A stretch of DNA of 64,000 bases. Origin: a virus. A model generated the notes under the pieces. The model was not told where the DNA came from. It ran no database searches and saw only the letters and a program-made list of their open reading frames with translations. The DNA is taken from positions 124,001 to 188,000 of the IMG/VR virus record IMGVR_UViG_3300010399_000031, one strand, 5' to 3'. Below are positions 18,355 through 26,212 of this stretch, one piece after another. Numbering within the stretch: position 1 is the stretch's first letter; every line of letters starts with the position of its first letter. Position numbers and translations under genes: made by a program.

Positions 18355-18885
18355 ATGTCAAAAATCGACTCAACCAAGTCAGCCATCGATAACGTGTTGG
18401 TGCTGGTCAATGCCGCTAACAGCACGTCCATTGTCAACACGCAAGTCACGGCTGGTACCCCGACGGCTCAAACCGCAGACGGCCAAGGACGCAACACACA
18501 ACTCACGCTCACAGCGGTAGGTGGACAAGGTTTCACTGGTTCGCAGACCTACACGTACGTGCGACGTGGGTTGAACGATTCGGTTTTGAGTCCAGTTGAC
18601 AGTTACACTGCCGCGCACGGTATCGATGCCACGGCGCTGCTCGACGCACTGTGCACACAACTTGGTCTCGTGAACACGGATGTGCACCTGGAAGATCCAG
18701 CCAATGCTGGAGTGGCACTGTCCGGATCGATCACAGCAGATCAAGCAACACTCGATCTCGTGGCAAACGCCAACTCGCTACTGTACGTGGATGCTTCGAG
18801 CCAGGCCATTACGATGACTTGGACGCACGACCTTGCTGCCGCAACGCCGACCACGGCGCTTACGGGTTTCGACGCAGCCAGTTAA
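18355..18885 (+). CDS. Family A virion surface-type protein, single domain (176 aa)
   Basis: TTGGAG 5 bases before the ATG fixes the start. Landmarks: KSAIDNVLVLVNAANST, GRNTQLTLTAVG, YTYVRRGLND, LCTQLGLVNTDVHLEDP, LLYVD, ending ALTGFD. It is GC-rich like single-domain protein 2 and likewise followed directly by a perfect terminator, suggesting a strongly expressed unit. Between the previous gene and this one lie about 100 bases with no gene. Confidence 0.84.
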   Translation: MSKIDSTKSAIDNVLVLVNAANSTSIVNTQVTAGTPTAQTADGQGRNTQLTLTAVGGQGFTGSQTYTYVRRGLNDSVLSPVDSYTAAHGIDATALLDALCTQLGLVNTDVHLEDPANAGVALSGSITADQATLDLVANANSLLYVDASSQAITMTWTHDLAAATPTTALTGFDAAS

Positions 18886-18900
18886 TTATTTGGCGTACTC

Positions 18901-18931
18901 AGCAGTTGGGGGATTCCCCCAACTGCTTTTA
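18901..18931 (+). terminator. Intrinsic terminator, 12-bp perfect stem
   Basis: AGCAGTTGGGGG / CCCCCAACTGCT around a 3-base loop, then TTTTA. One of the strongest terminators in the window. Confidence 0.9.
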
Positions 18932-18976
18932 TGCCCCAATCTAATGAAGTCCCTTATCTTTCACTTGGATGTTGAC

Positions 18977-20059
18977 ATGCAAATCGACCCTAGCAAAAGC
19001 GCCATGCAAAATTTGTTGAACTTGATTGACTCGGCCAGTGGTAATAGCGCTGGTCCAACCAATCCCAATCAAGTCACTTATCAAAACCTTCAGGCCGCTA
19101 CCTTAGAAGGCGACGCAGCGGCTAATACTTCGGTTGAACTCGTTGGTGTCACGGACAATGGCTTTACGGGTAATCAAACGTATTACTACGGACGACTTGA
19201 CCCCGCAGCCGAAGTAACTTCTCCAACAAGTCACGCAGTGGTACCGGCTGGCACCACCGATGCACCCACCATCTTGGGAATTGTGGCTAACCATTATGGT
19301 TTTATCGAATCGGAAATTAGTTGGGTGAGTACACCCACCAAACCGAGTACGATGTCCTCCGATCCTACGACTTCCACTCCAGTTGTACAAACAAGCAATT
19401 CGTTGATTTATTTGGATGGGCAAGCAAATATCAATTTGGATTGGCAAGCGTCAACGGTTGCACTGCTCCACTTTGATGGCGATGTTACCGATCAACGCGG
19501 GCACACTGCGACCAATGTGGGGAGTAATACCTGGGCATCCAGCAATAGTGGTCCGATTAAATTCGGCACAGACGCGCTAGGTATTGGAAGTGGTGGTTCG
19601 TGCGTGGAACTCGCCGATCCAGGTGATTTGACGTTCTTGAATAACTTCACAATCGAAAGTGAAGTGTATCTCGCCTCGCACGGGGGTTACCTGTGGGCAA
19701 AAAACGATGGTACAAATTCTTGCTATGCCTTCATGGATAGCACCACAAAAAACTTCAACGTTAAAACGGATACAGCAAGTGTGGTGACGGTTGGTAACTA
19801 TGGTTCAATCCAGAACCAATATAACCATATCGCACTTACCAAAAACGGTACGACTTGGACCGTATGGGTCAACGGGGTGGCTATCGGTACATTCACCAGT
19901 TCGGATAGTTTTGGCAACATCAGTACGTTTTGGACGATCGGTAACATGAACAACGCCAATAACCCGGTTGCCGCTAACCTCGATGAAACTCGCTTTAGCC
20001 GAGTATGTCGTTACACAAGCGCTTTTACCCAACCGAGTGCTGCGTTCACACTCGATTAA
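18977..20059 (+). CDS. Family A domain fused to C-terminal LamG domain (360 aa)
   Basis: Start set at the ATG giving MQIDPSKSAMQNLLNLID, which aligns with the previous gene's N-terminus; the ribosome site (TTGGAT) is weak. The family A domain spans about 1-155. A LamG module follows (about 160-360): VALLHFDGDVTD, FTIESEVYLAS, YNHIALTKNGTTWTVWVNG, LDETRFSRVCRYTSAF. It is the second A-LamG fusion and the last gene of the surface-protein cluster. Confidence 0.83.
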   Translation: MQIDPSKSAMQNLLNLIDSASGNSAGPTNPNQVTYQNLQAATLEGDAAANTSVELVGVTDNGFTGNQTYYYGRLDPAAEVTSPTSHAVVPAGTTDAPTILGIVANHYGFIESEISWVSTPTKPSTMSSDPTTSTPVVQTSNSLIYLDGQANINLDWQASTVALLHFDGDVTDQRGHTATNVGSNTWASSNSGPIKFGTDALGIGSGGSCVELADPGDLTFLNNFTIESEVYLASHGGYLWAKNDGTNSCYAFMDSTTKNFNVKTDTASVVTVGNYGSIQNQYNHIALTKNGTTWTVWVNGVAIGTFTSSDSFGNISTFWTIGNMNNANNPVAANLDETRFSRVCRYTSAFTQPSAAFTLD

Positions 20060-20074
20060 ACTGTCGATTCAATT

Positions 20075-20103
20075 CCCCGCTCCCCGATAAGGAGCGGGGT
20101 TTA
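20075..20103 (+). terminator. Intrinsic terminator ending the surface-protein cluster
   Basis: Perfect 9-bp stem CCCCGCTCC / GGAGCGGGG with a 7-base loop and TTTAT. Confidence 0.85.
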
Positions 20104-20160
20104 TGTCCTTAACTCCTTAAGCGAGATGTTAAATTTACATAATCCATTGATACTGTAGTG

Positions 20161-20171
20161 TGGGGGGGGGG
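20161..20171. repeat. Homopolymeric G tract (10 G)
   Basis: A run of ten G residues in the otherwise AT-rich region between a terminator and a promoter-like element. It is either a slippage-prone tract or a sequencing-length uncertainty. Confidence 0.6.
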
Positions 20172-20185
20172 CTGTTAATCTTGAA

Positions 20186-20215
20186 TGTAGAATTTTTCAG
20201 ACATATATTCTTTTC
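20186..20215 (+). promoter_or_regulatory. Phage promoter-like motif, copy 1
   Basis: One of four similar 30-nt elements in the window. Shared parts: T-N-T-A-G at the 5' end, an AT-rich stretch, C/G-A-G or C-A-A, then (A)CATATAT or GATATAT near position 17-22. It lies 65 bases before the ATG of the small membrane protein and just after a terminator, as a promoter should. Confidence 0.6.
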
Positions 20216-20280
20216 GTGCGATGAGAACATCATCGATTTATTGTGACCTTATTCGAACAAATATTTCTCAGGAGTTTATC

Positions 20281-20460
20281 ATGATGGATGTTGCGATCAA
20301 GAACTATCATTCCGGCAAACAAACCATGAAGAACAAAGTCACCCGTTTTCTCGTCATCACCGCCACCTTCGCTGGTCTTGGTTTGTTGATCATCGCTGCG
20401 GATCAAGTCGGCCATTACCTGCAAACGCATCGCGCAGATTACGTAAGCGGCAACCGATAA
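20281..20460 (+). CDS. Small single-pass membrane protein (59 aa)
   Basis: Start set at the ATG after CAGGAG (20269-20274); the longer frame from 20221 lacks a ribosome site. One transmembrane segment at about residues 22-40 (FLVITATFAGLGLLIIAA), with basic residues before it (KNKVTR), giving a likely N-in orientation. First gene after a promoter-like motif. Function unknown; small membrane proteins in this position are often early host-takeover or superinfection factors, but that is only a suggestion. Confidence 0.7.
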   Translation: MMDVAIKNYHSGKQTMKNKVTRFLVITATFAGLGLLIIAADQVGHYLQTHRADYVSGNR

Positions 20461-20481
20461 CCGACAGTTGAGGACCGGTAA

Positions 20482-20871
20482 ATGGAACAACGCCCAGATT
20501 GGATGGCGTTCTTGTCAACCTTTGTTGACGAATGCAAACACATGGGTCAGAAGTTCGAGAAGAAGGAAATGACCCAGCAAGATGTGTTGGATGTGGCGGG
20601 AGAGTACTTTATCCGTGCGCATGATTACCAAGAGCCTCGACTTCATGAAGCCATGCGTACAGCTTGGGTACACATCCAAGAGGCCATGTTCAAAATCGTG
20701 GCTGAGTGGAAAGGGGAGAATAAACTCACCAAGGACGAGCTTTTTCGCAAACACATGGGTGAGATCTTCCTTGAGTTGTGGAAGCTTAACGACGAGTGTA
20801 TCCCAATTCAGACGCGTGAGTATTTTCGTTTTGTTTACGAGCGCGAGGCGGCGATACCTTGGTTTCATTAA
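20482..20871 (+). CDS. Hypothetical helical acidic protein (129 aa)
   Basis: Unrecognised. Almost entirely alpha-helical with many charged residues; no signal peptide or membrane helix. GAGGACCGGTAA precedes the ATG. It lies 21 bases after the small membrane protein and is likely co-transcribed with it. Confidence 0.72.
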   Translation: MEQRPDWMAFLSTFVDECKHMGQKFEKKEMTQQDVLDVAGEYFIRAHDYQEPRLHEAMRTAWVHIQEAMFKIVAEWKGENKLTKDELFRKHMGEIFLELWKLNDECIPIQTREYFRFVYEREAAIPWFH

Positions 20872-20897
20872 CCTTTGAAGAATAAAGAGGAATTACA

Positions 20898-21089
20898 ATG
20901 TTCGAGATGATTGTCATCGACAACGACACGCAAGACATTTACGTGAACGGCAGAAAGTGGGAAAAGTCACCCGAGTCGTACATGCACTTGCGTGAAAACC
21001 ATGTCCACACAAAAGCTACCGTTATCAGGCAGTTGGAGGTGAATGAACTATCTGCGATCAAAATGTATCGGGCAGTTCAAGCGATGTAA
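20898..21089 (+). CDS. Hypothetical small protein (63 aa)
   Basis: Strong ribosome site AAAGAGGAAT before the ATG. The product starts with a beta-hairpin-like stretch (MIVIDNDTQDIYVNGRKW) followed by a helix. No recognised family. Followed by an AT-rich gap of about 120 bases holding a stem-loop. Confidence 0.65.
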   Translation: MFEMIVIDNDTQDIYVNGRKWEKSPESYMHLRENHVHTKATVIRQLEVNELSAIKMYRAVQAM

Positions 21090-21141
21090 GTTGGTAGTTC
21101 GTTAAAATACAAGAACAGCGACAATAAAACAAACCTTAGGC

Positions 21142-21166
21142 GATTCGCTCCTTTTTTCAGCGAATC
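21142..21166 (+). terminator. Stem-loop, possible terminator
   Basis: Perfect 8-bp stem GATTCGCT / AGCGAATC with a T-rich 9-base loop. The U run lies in the loop rather than after the stem, so termination is uncertain. Confidence 0.4.
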
Positions 21167-21211
21167 AATCGTTCATTAGAAGAATAATAGAGAAAAGTAC
21201 AGGGAGTAACC

Positions 21212-21541
21212 ATGCGTAGCTTGTATAAGCGGCACATCAAGATTACGCTCTTGTCTGAAAGTGAGAAGGACCAAGCACATGGTTGGTTCACTACGAGGAA
21301 CAGAGACGATCAAGAAGTAGTTCATTATTTTAAAGGAGAACAAGCGCGTTTTATCGAAACCATTAAGCGTGAGAAGATCATCGGATTAAAGCTGGCTTTG
21401 GAGAAAATCGGCTACACCCCGACATCGATCACCATTCAATATTCACATAACACTTTTACCTTCAAAAACCTCTCGCGGGCTCCGCTCGATCCATTCGAGC
21501 AAGTAACGCAGCCGTTGTACGTGGTACGGGCAATGCAGTAA
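21212..21541 (+). CDS. Hypothetical basic protein (109 aa)
   Basis: Unrecognised. The first 12 residues are basic (RSLYKRHIK). The middle is helical and the C-terminal third looks like beta strands. AGGGAGTAACC gives a good ribosome site. Ends just before a terminator, so it closes the small-protein operon that began at the promoter-like motif. Confidence 0.68.
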   Translation: MRSLYKRHIKITLLSESEKDQAHGWFTTRNRDDQEVVHYFKGEQARFIETIKREKIIGLKLALEKIGYTPTSITIQYSHNTFTFKNLSRAPLDPFEQVTQPLYVVRAMQ

Positions 21542-21553
21542 TATTGGTAGTTT

Positions 21554-21607
21554 CCCAAGGGATTTACCCACCGGGGGAGCTTCATCGAATCTCTTGGGCT
21601 TTTTTTC
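21554..21607 (+). terminator. Intrinsic terminator, long loop
   Basis: CCCAAGGGAT pairs with ATCTCTTGGG (one G-T pair) across a 28-base interior, followed by CTTTTTTT. Confidence 0.75.
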
Positions 21608-21646
21608 ACCCAGTAATGTTGATAAGAAACTTTTTGGAGAATAAAC

Positions 21647-22753
21647 ATGAGCATCATTGCAAAGATCAAGGCAAAGCTGATTTCCCTGCTCGGTGGTTTA
21701 CCGCGCAATGCTTATAACGAAGTTGACATTCTCTTTTACAAGGATTGCCGACACGCGGGTCACCACGGTATGGTGGTGGTCTCTCACAAGAAACTTCGAC
21801 TTCAGCATGTGGCGGTTCCCTTTCTCTTTCCCGATTTGGCCACTCCTCCGGTTCTGACTGCTCGACTGATGCGAGATATTCAGTCGGCAGCGGAATCGCA
21901 AGGCTATATCTTCCATTATCTCGTCGCTCAGTCGTACGGGGTGGTGGATGATGTCGATTTGTCCGGCGGACAAGAAGCCACCGACGAATGGGACGATCTT
22001 AGCCAAGTTGGCAGCCACTACGCGTTCGATCAACGTAACCTCGAACACCGTATTCCGGCTGTCAATCGTCGCACTACGGTATCTCAACGAAGCCCCATCG
22101 TCGAGCGTCGGGAATCGCTGGGTCGGGCAGCGCGCGAAACACTCGGCGAGTACTCTCAAGAAGAGCGCCAACACGCCGCTCGCACGCACGTTGGTGTGAG
22201 TCACTCGGACATCGAAACCTACCTGGCTCGTTGGTGGTCCGAGAACAATACACGTATTGCGGTCCGCGCCAGTTTGACGATCGATCAAAACCAAGCTGTC
22301 TCGGAGATGATCGAGGTTCGCGTGGCGCACGGCTTCATGAAGCGCGATAAGGTTGGTGTCATCGACCACGATCTGGACGAGATCCTGAACACGTATCTGA
22401 AGGGAATCGGACGTACTGTCCAGAGTGTAAGCGGCAAACATCTGATGGGGGTACAATCGAAGTTGCCGATACCATTCTCCAAACTCAAGGAAGGTAGCAC
22501 GTTGGAACAAATCCAAGAGATGGAGCGCACCGTCGAGCAATTCTTCCCGCGCGGTGAGTACGACGCCTTAACGCAACAGCTGCAAGAGGAGATTCAGACG
22601 CGCGTGCTTATGTCGATCAACAACGACACGGCCCGGCAAAAAGAGCCGGCTGTCATTCGGACGAATGCTCAGCAGATCATCGATGAGTTCCGTCAAGTGC
22701 ATGTACCGGGGGCAGGTTCGCTTAAATTCACGCGGCAAAATACGCAGTCGTAA
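21647..22753 (+). CDS. Hypothetical protein, 368 aa
   Basis: Unrecognised. An N-terminal alpha/beta region (1-110) is followed by an acidic and Arg/Ser-rich linker (about 110-185) and a helical C-terminal half. GGAGAATAAAC precedes the ATG. GC content and codon choice are higher than in the preceding small genes, suggesting steady expression. No catalytic motif is recognised; the linker suggests two functional halves. Confidence 0.78.
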   Translation: MSIIAKIKAKLISLLGGLPRNAYNEVDILFYKDCRHAGHHGMVVVSHKKLRLQHVAVPFLFPDLATPPVLTARLMRDIQSAAESQGYIFHYLVAQSYGVVDDVDLSGGQEATDEWDDLSQVGSHYAFDQRNLEHRIPAVNRRTTVSQRSPIVERRESLGRAARETLGEYSQEERQHAARTHVGVSHSDIETYLARWWSENNTRIAVRASLTIDQNQAVSEMIEVRVAHGFMKRDKVGVIDHDLDEILNTYLKGIGRTVQSVSGKHLMGVQSKLPIPFSKLKEGSTLEQIQEMERTVEQFFPRGEYDALTQQLQEEIQTRVLMSINNDTARQKEPAVIRTNAQQIIDEFRQVHVPGAGSLKFTRQNTQS

Positions 22754-22813
22754 CTCAGAGGCGGGAGGGGATTACTCCTCTCTCATTCAAAGAAATTACG
22801 AGGATGACCTATC

Positions 22814-23101
22814 ATGTTGGAAGCTCTGGGTTTTGTGGACCACACGGTCCAAGTAGTCGTGGTCGATTTTCCGATTCATCGCCACGGCGTGGCGTCGTTT
22901 CAGGGTCAAAGGGTTCCCTTTACCGTGGATCGTCCAGCCAAACTGACTCGACCGCACAAGAGTACAATCGTCAGTATCTTCGAGCAATTCAAAAAGCTGG
23001 AGATACCGGCGCAACTCATTGAATTATGCGTGGGTCGAAAGCGACGTGTGTATAAACTGGTGGATGGCCGGCCTGAACTGGTTCGTTCAGTCTCCGCCTA
23101 G
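22814..23101 (+). CDS. Hypothetical small protein (95 aa)
   Basis: Unrecognised, basic, beta strands at the N-terminus (QVVVVDFPI) then helices. GAGGATGACC precedes the ATG. Its last codons form the 5' arm of the terminator that follows, so coding and termination overlap. Confidence 0.68.
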   Translation: MLEALGFVDHTVQVVVVDFPIHRHGVASFQGQRVPFTVDRPAKLTRPHKSTIVSIFEQFKKLEIPAQLIELCVGRKRRVYKLVDGRPELVRSVSA

Positions 23102-23138
23102 CCAAGTAGCCGCAATACCCGTTAGCTAGGCGGTTTTT
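23094..23138 (+). terminator. Intrinsic terminator overlapping a stop codon (tandem 1)
   Basis: CCGCCTAGC / GCTAGGCGG 9-bp stem with a 22-base loop, then TTTTT. The 5' arm includes the TAG stop of the upstream gene. Confidence 0.8.
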
Positions 23139-23142
23139 CAGG

Positions 23143-23180
23143 GGGAGTACACCGAGTCCAGTGTACTCCCTTCTTTTTTT
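23143..23180 (+). terminator. Intrinsic terminator (tandem 2)
   Basis: Perfect 10-bp stem GGGAGTACAC / GTGTACTCCC with an 8-base loop, then TTCTTTTTTT. It is directly behind the first terminator, giving near-complete insulation. Confidence 0.9.
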
Positions 23181-23197
23181 ATCGTCGTTGAGCCAAA

Positions 23198-23638
23198 ATG
23201 AAAAATAACCAAGGTATTATTACCACAAGTATGTTCGGGGAAAGCACAGTTGCAGCTTTTCGTCGGATACAGAAGGAAGTGAAAGAAGTTCAAACGCTAA
23301 CCGACCAATCGCTACATTCCATTTTGTTCAACGGCGATTTGATTCCCCACATTGGGTTTGGCAAGCTCTTTCGAATCTCACTGGGTCGACCTAGTGATAT
23401 ACTGGCTATCTCTACCCGGTATGGACCGGTGGTGATGAAGATAGCAGGTAAAGCTCAGGTGGAAGTGTTAGTCAATCGAGCGCTGGAGACATACTTGCTG
23501 TACAAACGTAGCGAGTTGAACTTGAGTTTACTTTCGACCCATAATGCTTTTGTTCAATTTGTTGGATATAAGAACAATCAGGTCGATTTTAAGAATATCG
23601 GGGAGATGGTGGAGTTAGCCCAAACCCATCAAATTTGA
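23198..23638 (+). CDS. Hypothetical protein (146 aa)
   Basis: Unrecognised. Helical N-terminus (residues 15-35) and a beta region in the middle. No motif visible. It begins 17 bases after tandem terminators with only a weak ribosome site (GTTGAG), so its own promoter must lie in or near the terminator region. A gap of about 130 bases without a gene follows. Confidence 0.65.
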   Translation: MKNNQGIITTSMFGESTVAAFRRIQKEVKEVQTLTDQSLHSILFNGDLIPHIGFGKLFRISLGRPSDILAISTRYGPVVMKIAGKAQVEVLVNRALETYLLYKRSELNLSLLSTHNAFVQFVGYKNNQVDFKNIGEMVELAQTHQI

Positions 23639-23769
23639 ACTACATATCACCTTAATAGGCTGGTGTTAGCCAACAAACTTTCTCCAGCTTATTTCTCACC
23701 ATCAGCCACATTGCCACCTAGCAGCAAATATTGGGTTGCTAAGAAACCCGCTTAGAACTAAAGGAAAAC

Positions 23770-24432
23770 ATGATGTTGGAGAATAACAAGCATGGGGTTT
23801 TTGTCACATTGGAAGGCAGTGACGGCGCCGGTAAGACGTCCAATGTCTCATTCATCGCTGAGTGTTTGCGTGAGTACGGGTTTCGCATATTGACGACCCG
23901 TGAACCAGGTGGTACTCCCGTTGCTGAGCAACTGCGACATTTGGTACTCCATGAACACATGACAGATGACGCCGAGTTGTTGATCTTTGCAGCGGCCCGC
24001 GCTGACCACATCGCTACCGTCATTAAACCAGCGATGGCCGAAGGTACGGTTGTACTTTCTGATCGTTTCCACGACTCCACTATAGCGTATCAAGGTTGGG
24101 GTCGAAAGTTGCTTAGTAAGGTGCACGAACTAGATAAGTTCGTTCGGCAAGGGTTCGAGCCGGACCATACGCTTTTTTTCGATATTCCCTTTGAAGAGTG
24201 TTTGAATCGTTTATCCAAACGCAGCGACAAACAAGATCGAATCGATCAGGAAGCCATCGATTTCAAAAAGCGTGTTTGGGAAGGATACCAAAATTGCTTT
24301 AATTCCAATCGCCATCGAATGGTGCGGATTGATGCACTGAACGATCCTGAACATGTTCGTGAACAATTGCGTCGTTGGGTGCACGAGAAATTCACACCCA
24401 AGTACGAACATCTGCGCCATTTTCCGCGATAA
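23770..24432 (+). CDS. tmk: Thymidylate kinase (dTMP kinase)
   Basis: Phosphorylates dTMP to dTDP with ATP, feeding dTTP for phage DNA synthesis. The 220 residues match the usual length. Visible motifs: P-loop GSDGAGKT at 16-23, the TREPGGTP phosphate-binding segment at about 43-50, the SDRFHDSTIAYQGWGR substrate region at about 97-112, and a basic LID around RLSKRSDKQDR. A second ATG one codon in could also serve as start; AAAGGAAAAC precedes both. The phage also encodes thymidylate synthase 8 kb downstream, so it carries two consecutive steps of dTTP supply. Confidence 0.96.
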   Translation: MMLENNKHGVFVTLEGSDGAGKTSNVSFIAECLREYGFRILTTREPGGTPVAEQLRHLVLHEHMTDDAELLIFAAARADHIATVIKPAMAEGTVVLSDRFHDSTIAYQGWGRKLLSKVHELDKFVRQGFEPDHTLFFDIPFEECLNRLSKRSDKQDRIDQEAIDFKKRVWEGYQNCFNSNRHRMVRIDALNDPEHVREQLRRWVHEKFTPKYEHLRHFPR

Positions 24433-24443
24433 GGAGTTTAAAT

Positions 24444-25199
24444 ATGCAGTTCTTCCCACATTTGGTTGATGAAAGAGAAATCACTCGGGAACAGCGTATC
24501 GAGTTCATGACAGATCTCCAGAAATGGGGTATCATGGTCAATGGTACTCCCGCGCAACAAGAGCAAGCGCGCCAGTGGTTTAAAGAACACTACATCGGTA
24601 TTGCTGATGGTTCGGTGTGTTTTCGTATTGAACCGGAACAAGTAGAAAAGGTAGAGAAAACCGAGAAAGCAAAAGCCGAAGATATCCTGGCTTTCAACGA
24701 GCTTTTTAAGCATTACATCCATCTTGCAGAGGGCGGTGATCTCGGTTTGAAAGAAGTGTGTGAATGGATTGCCAATCGGTTTTGGTGTAAGGACATACAA
24801 ACTAGGGAAATGCTTTATATCGCCATTAAAGGACATGAGAGGTTCGACGGTTTTGCGCTCTCAGTTGCTAAAATGAACGAATGGCATCCTTTTACACTGG
24901 CGTTTGAGGCGCACCGAATAGGTAAAGACGGGTTGATTTCAGCCATGAATCAACCAGGAATGAACCATCAGTATAATGCTTACATGCGGCTGGTGGCGAT
25001 GTTTCTGATTTTGTGCCGACAGTATAAAGTTGTAATGCGATTCATGCAAAACTGTGTGTTTTACACAGTCCAGAAAGGTGACACCATGGATGTCATTGCC
25101 AGTAAGTTTAACACTTCGATCGGCAAACTACTGGAGTTGAACCAACTCCAAGCGGCTGATCGAATCTACGCGGGACAAAAGTTACGCGTCGTTATTTAG
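24444..25199 (+). CDS. LysM-domain protein (251 aa)
   Basis: Start set at the ATG after AAGGAG; the longer frame overlaps the kinase gene. Residues about 206-251 form a clear LysM domain (YTVQKGDTMDVIASKFNTS ... IYAGQKLRVV), which binds N-acetylglucosamine-containing glycans such as peptidoglycan. The N-terminal 200 residues include a Lys/Glu-rich helix (about 65-80) and a conserved-looking helical region but no recognisable lysozyme or amidase motif and no signal peptide. It may be a virion or cytosolic cell-wall-associated protein; catalytic activity cannot be claimed. Confidence 0.8.
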   Translation: MQFFPHLVDEREITREQRIEFMTDLQKWGIMVNGTPAQQEQARQWFKEHYIGIADGSVCFRIEPEQVEKVEKTEKAKAEDILAFNELFKHYIHLAEGGDLGLKEVCEWIANRFWCKDIQTREMLYIAIKGHERFDGFALSVAKMNEWHPFTLAFEAHRIGKDGLISAMNQPGMNHQYNAYMRLVAMFLILCRQYKVVMRFMQNCVFYTVQKGDTMDVIASKFNTSIGKLLELNQLQAADRIYAGQKLRVVI

Positions 25200-25209
25200 G
25201 AGTATTATC

Positions 25210-25500
25210 GTGAACATCCATCAATCGGATCAACTTCGTGAGCGCCTCGATCGCGAGCTTGCTCCGTTTCTTCGACTCGGCAAAAGTGAGGACATGGAGG
25301 ATTTTTACCAGGCAGTTGACTGGGTCCGGGAAAATTGCACTTTCACCGAGGATGGGAGCGTGATGTATCACGGTGGCACCAACGAGGCAATCCCGCTGCA
25401 CATGCAGGTCAAACGTGGTGATCGGTTCTATCGTCTACTGGAAGACGAAGCCGAGCGCAACAACAAACACTTGAACAAAGCGGCATTGGCGGCCGCCTAA
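25210..25500 (+). CDS. Hypothetical acidic protein, GTG start (96 aa)
   Basis: GTG start after AGGAG. Soluble, charged, helical; no recognised family. It sits between the LysM gene and a free-standing homing endonuclease and is likely translated from the same mRNA as both. Confidence 0.65.
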   Translation: MNIHQSDQLRERLDRELAPFLRLGKSEDMEDFYQAVDWVRENCTFTEDGSVMYHGGTNEAIPLHMQVKRGDRFYRLLEDEAERNNKHLNKAALAAA

Positions 25501-25519
25501 AAGAGGAAGGGAAAATGAA

Positions 25520-26206
25520 ATGTATTCACTGGGAGGAATAAAGATTCCGAGAATCAAACTCTGTGGGGCATACACCATTACCCATGTCGCATCCGGTGGC
25601 GTCTACATTGGTAGTACCCAGGATCTCCGATTACGAGAGATGCAACACCGGTGGACATTGCGGAAAAATAGACATAGAAATCCGAAACTACAAGCCGCTT
25701 TCAATAGTGATCCGAGATTGGAATTTTTCCATGTCATCACGGAAACACGGGAAGAAGCGTATGATTTTGAACAACAGATGTTGAATCATCATAAAGACAA
25801 TCCGCTGTTGTTCAATGTCGCATTGGATGCAAGAAATCCGGCTTCTAATCCGACGTTATATAGCTCAGAATCACGTGAAAAACAACGTTTGAAGTTGCTT
25901 GGTAGAAAACCTTCTGCTGAAACAAGAGCAAAATGGGTAGCGCAACGTACCGGTTTAAAAGCCCGGCCAGAAACACGTGCAAAGATGTCCGCAGCTGGGA
26001 AAAAGGTAGATAAAACAATTTGTATTAACAATCTCCTGCGGTCGAGTTTGAAAAGAAGAAAACCTATTATTGCGGGTGGTGCTCAATATCCGTCAATCAA
26101 GGATGCTTGTCGCGCTTTTAATTTAACCATCTCTGCGGTCTTGAATAGATGCAGACACCAAACGAAGTATCAGGATTGGTATTTCATTAGCCCAGAAAAG
26201 GAATAA
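25520..26206 (+). CDS. Free-standing GIY-YIG homing endonuclease (228 aa)
   Basis: Makes a site-specific DNA break that promotes copying of its own gene. GIY-YIG core: GAYTITH at about 15-21 and GVYIGSTQDLRLREMQHRW at about 26-44, then an E-Q near position 92 (FEQQM) as the catalytic Glu. The middle has a NUMOD3-like R-x-K-x-L-x-G-R-K-P-S-x-E-T-R pattern, and residues about 180-222 form a NUMOD1-like helix-turn-helix (QYPSIKDACRAFNLTISAVL). It is AT-richer than neighbours and not surrounded by intron sequence. The second GIY-YIG protein in this window has the same module order. Confidence 0.9.
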   Translation: MYSLGGIKIPRIKLCGAYTITHVASGGVYIGSTQDLRLREMQHRWTLRKNRHRNPKLQAAFNSDPRLEFFHVITETREEAYDFEQQMLNHHKDNPLLFNVALDARNPASNPTLYSSESREKQRLKLLGRKPSAETRAKWVAQRTGLKARPETRAKMSAAGKKVDKTICINNLLRSSLKRRKPIIAGGAQYPSIKDACRAFNLTISAVLNRCRHQTKYQDWYFISPEKE

Positions 26207-26212
26207 ATCAAA

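Noticed and set aside
21698-22540. 280-codon opposite-strand frame
   Set aside because: Antisense shadow of the 368-residue gene; no ribosome site and no promoter-like sequence.
24444-25199. Endolysin
   Set aside because: A LysM domain is clear but I see no catalytic motif of a lysozyme, amidase or peptidase in the remaining 200 residues.
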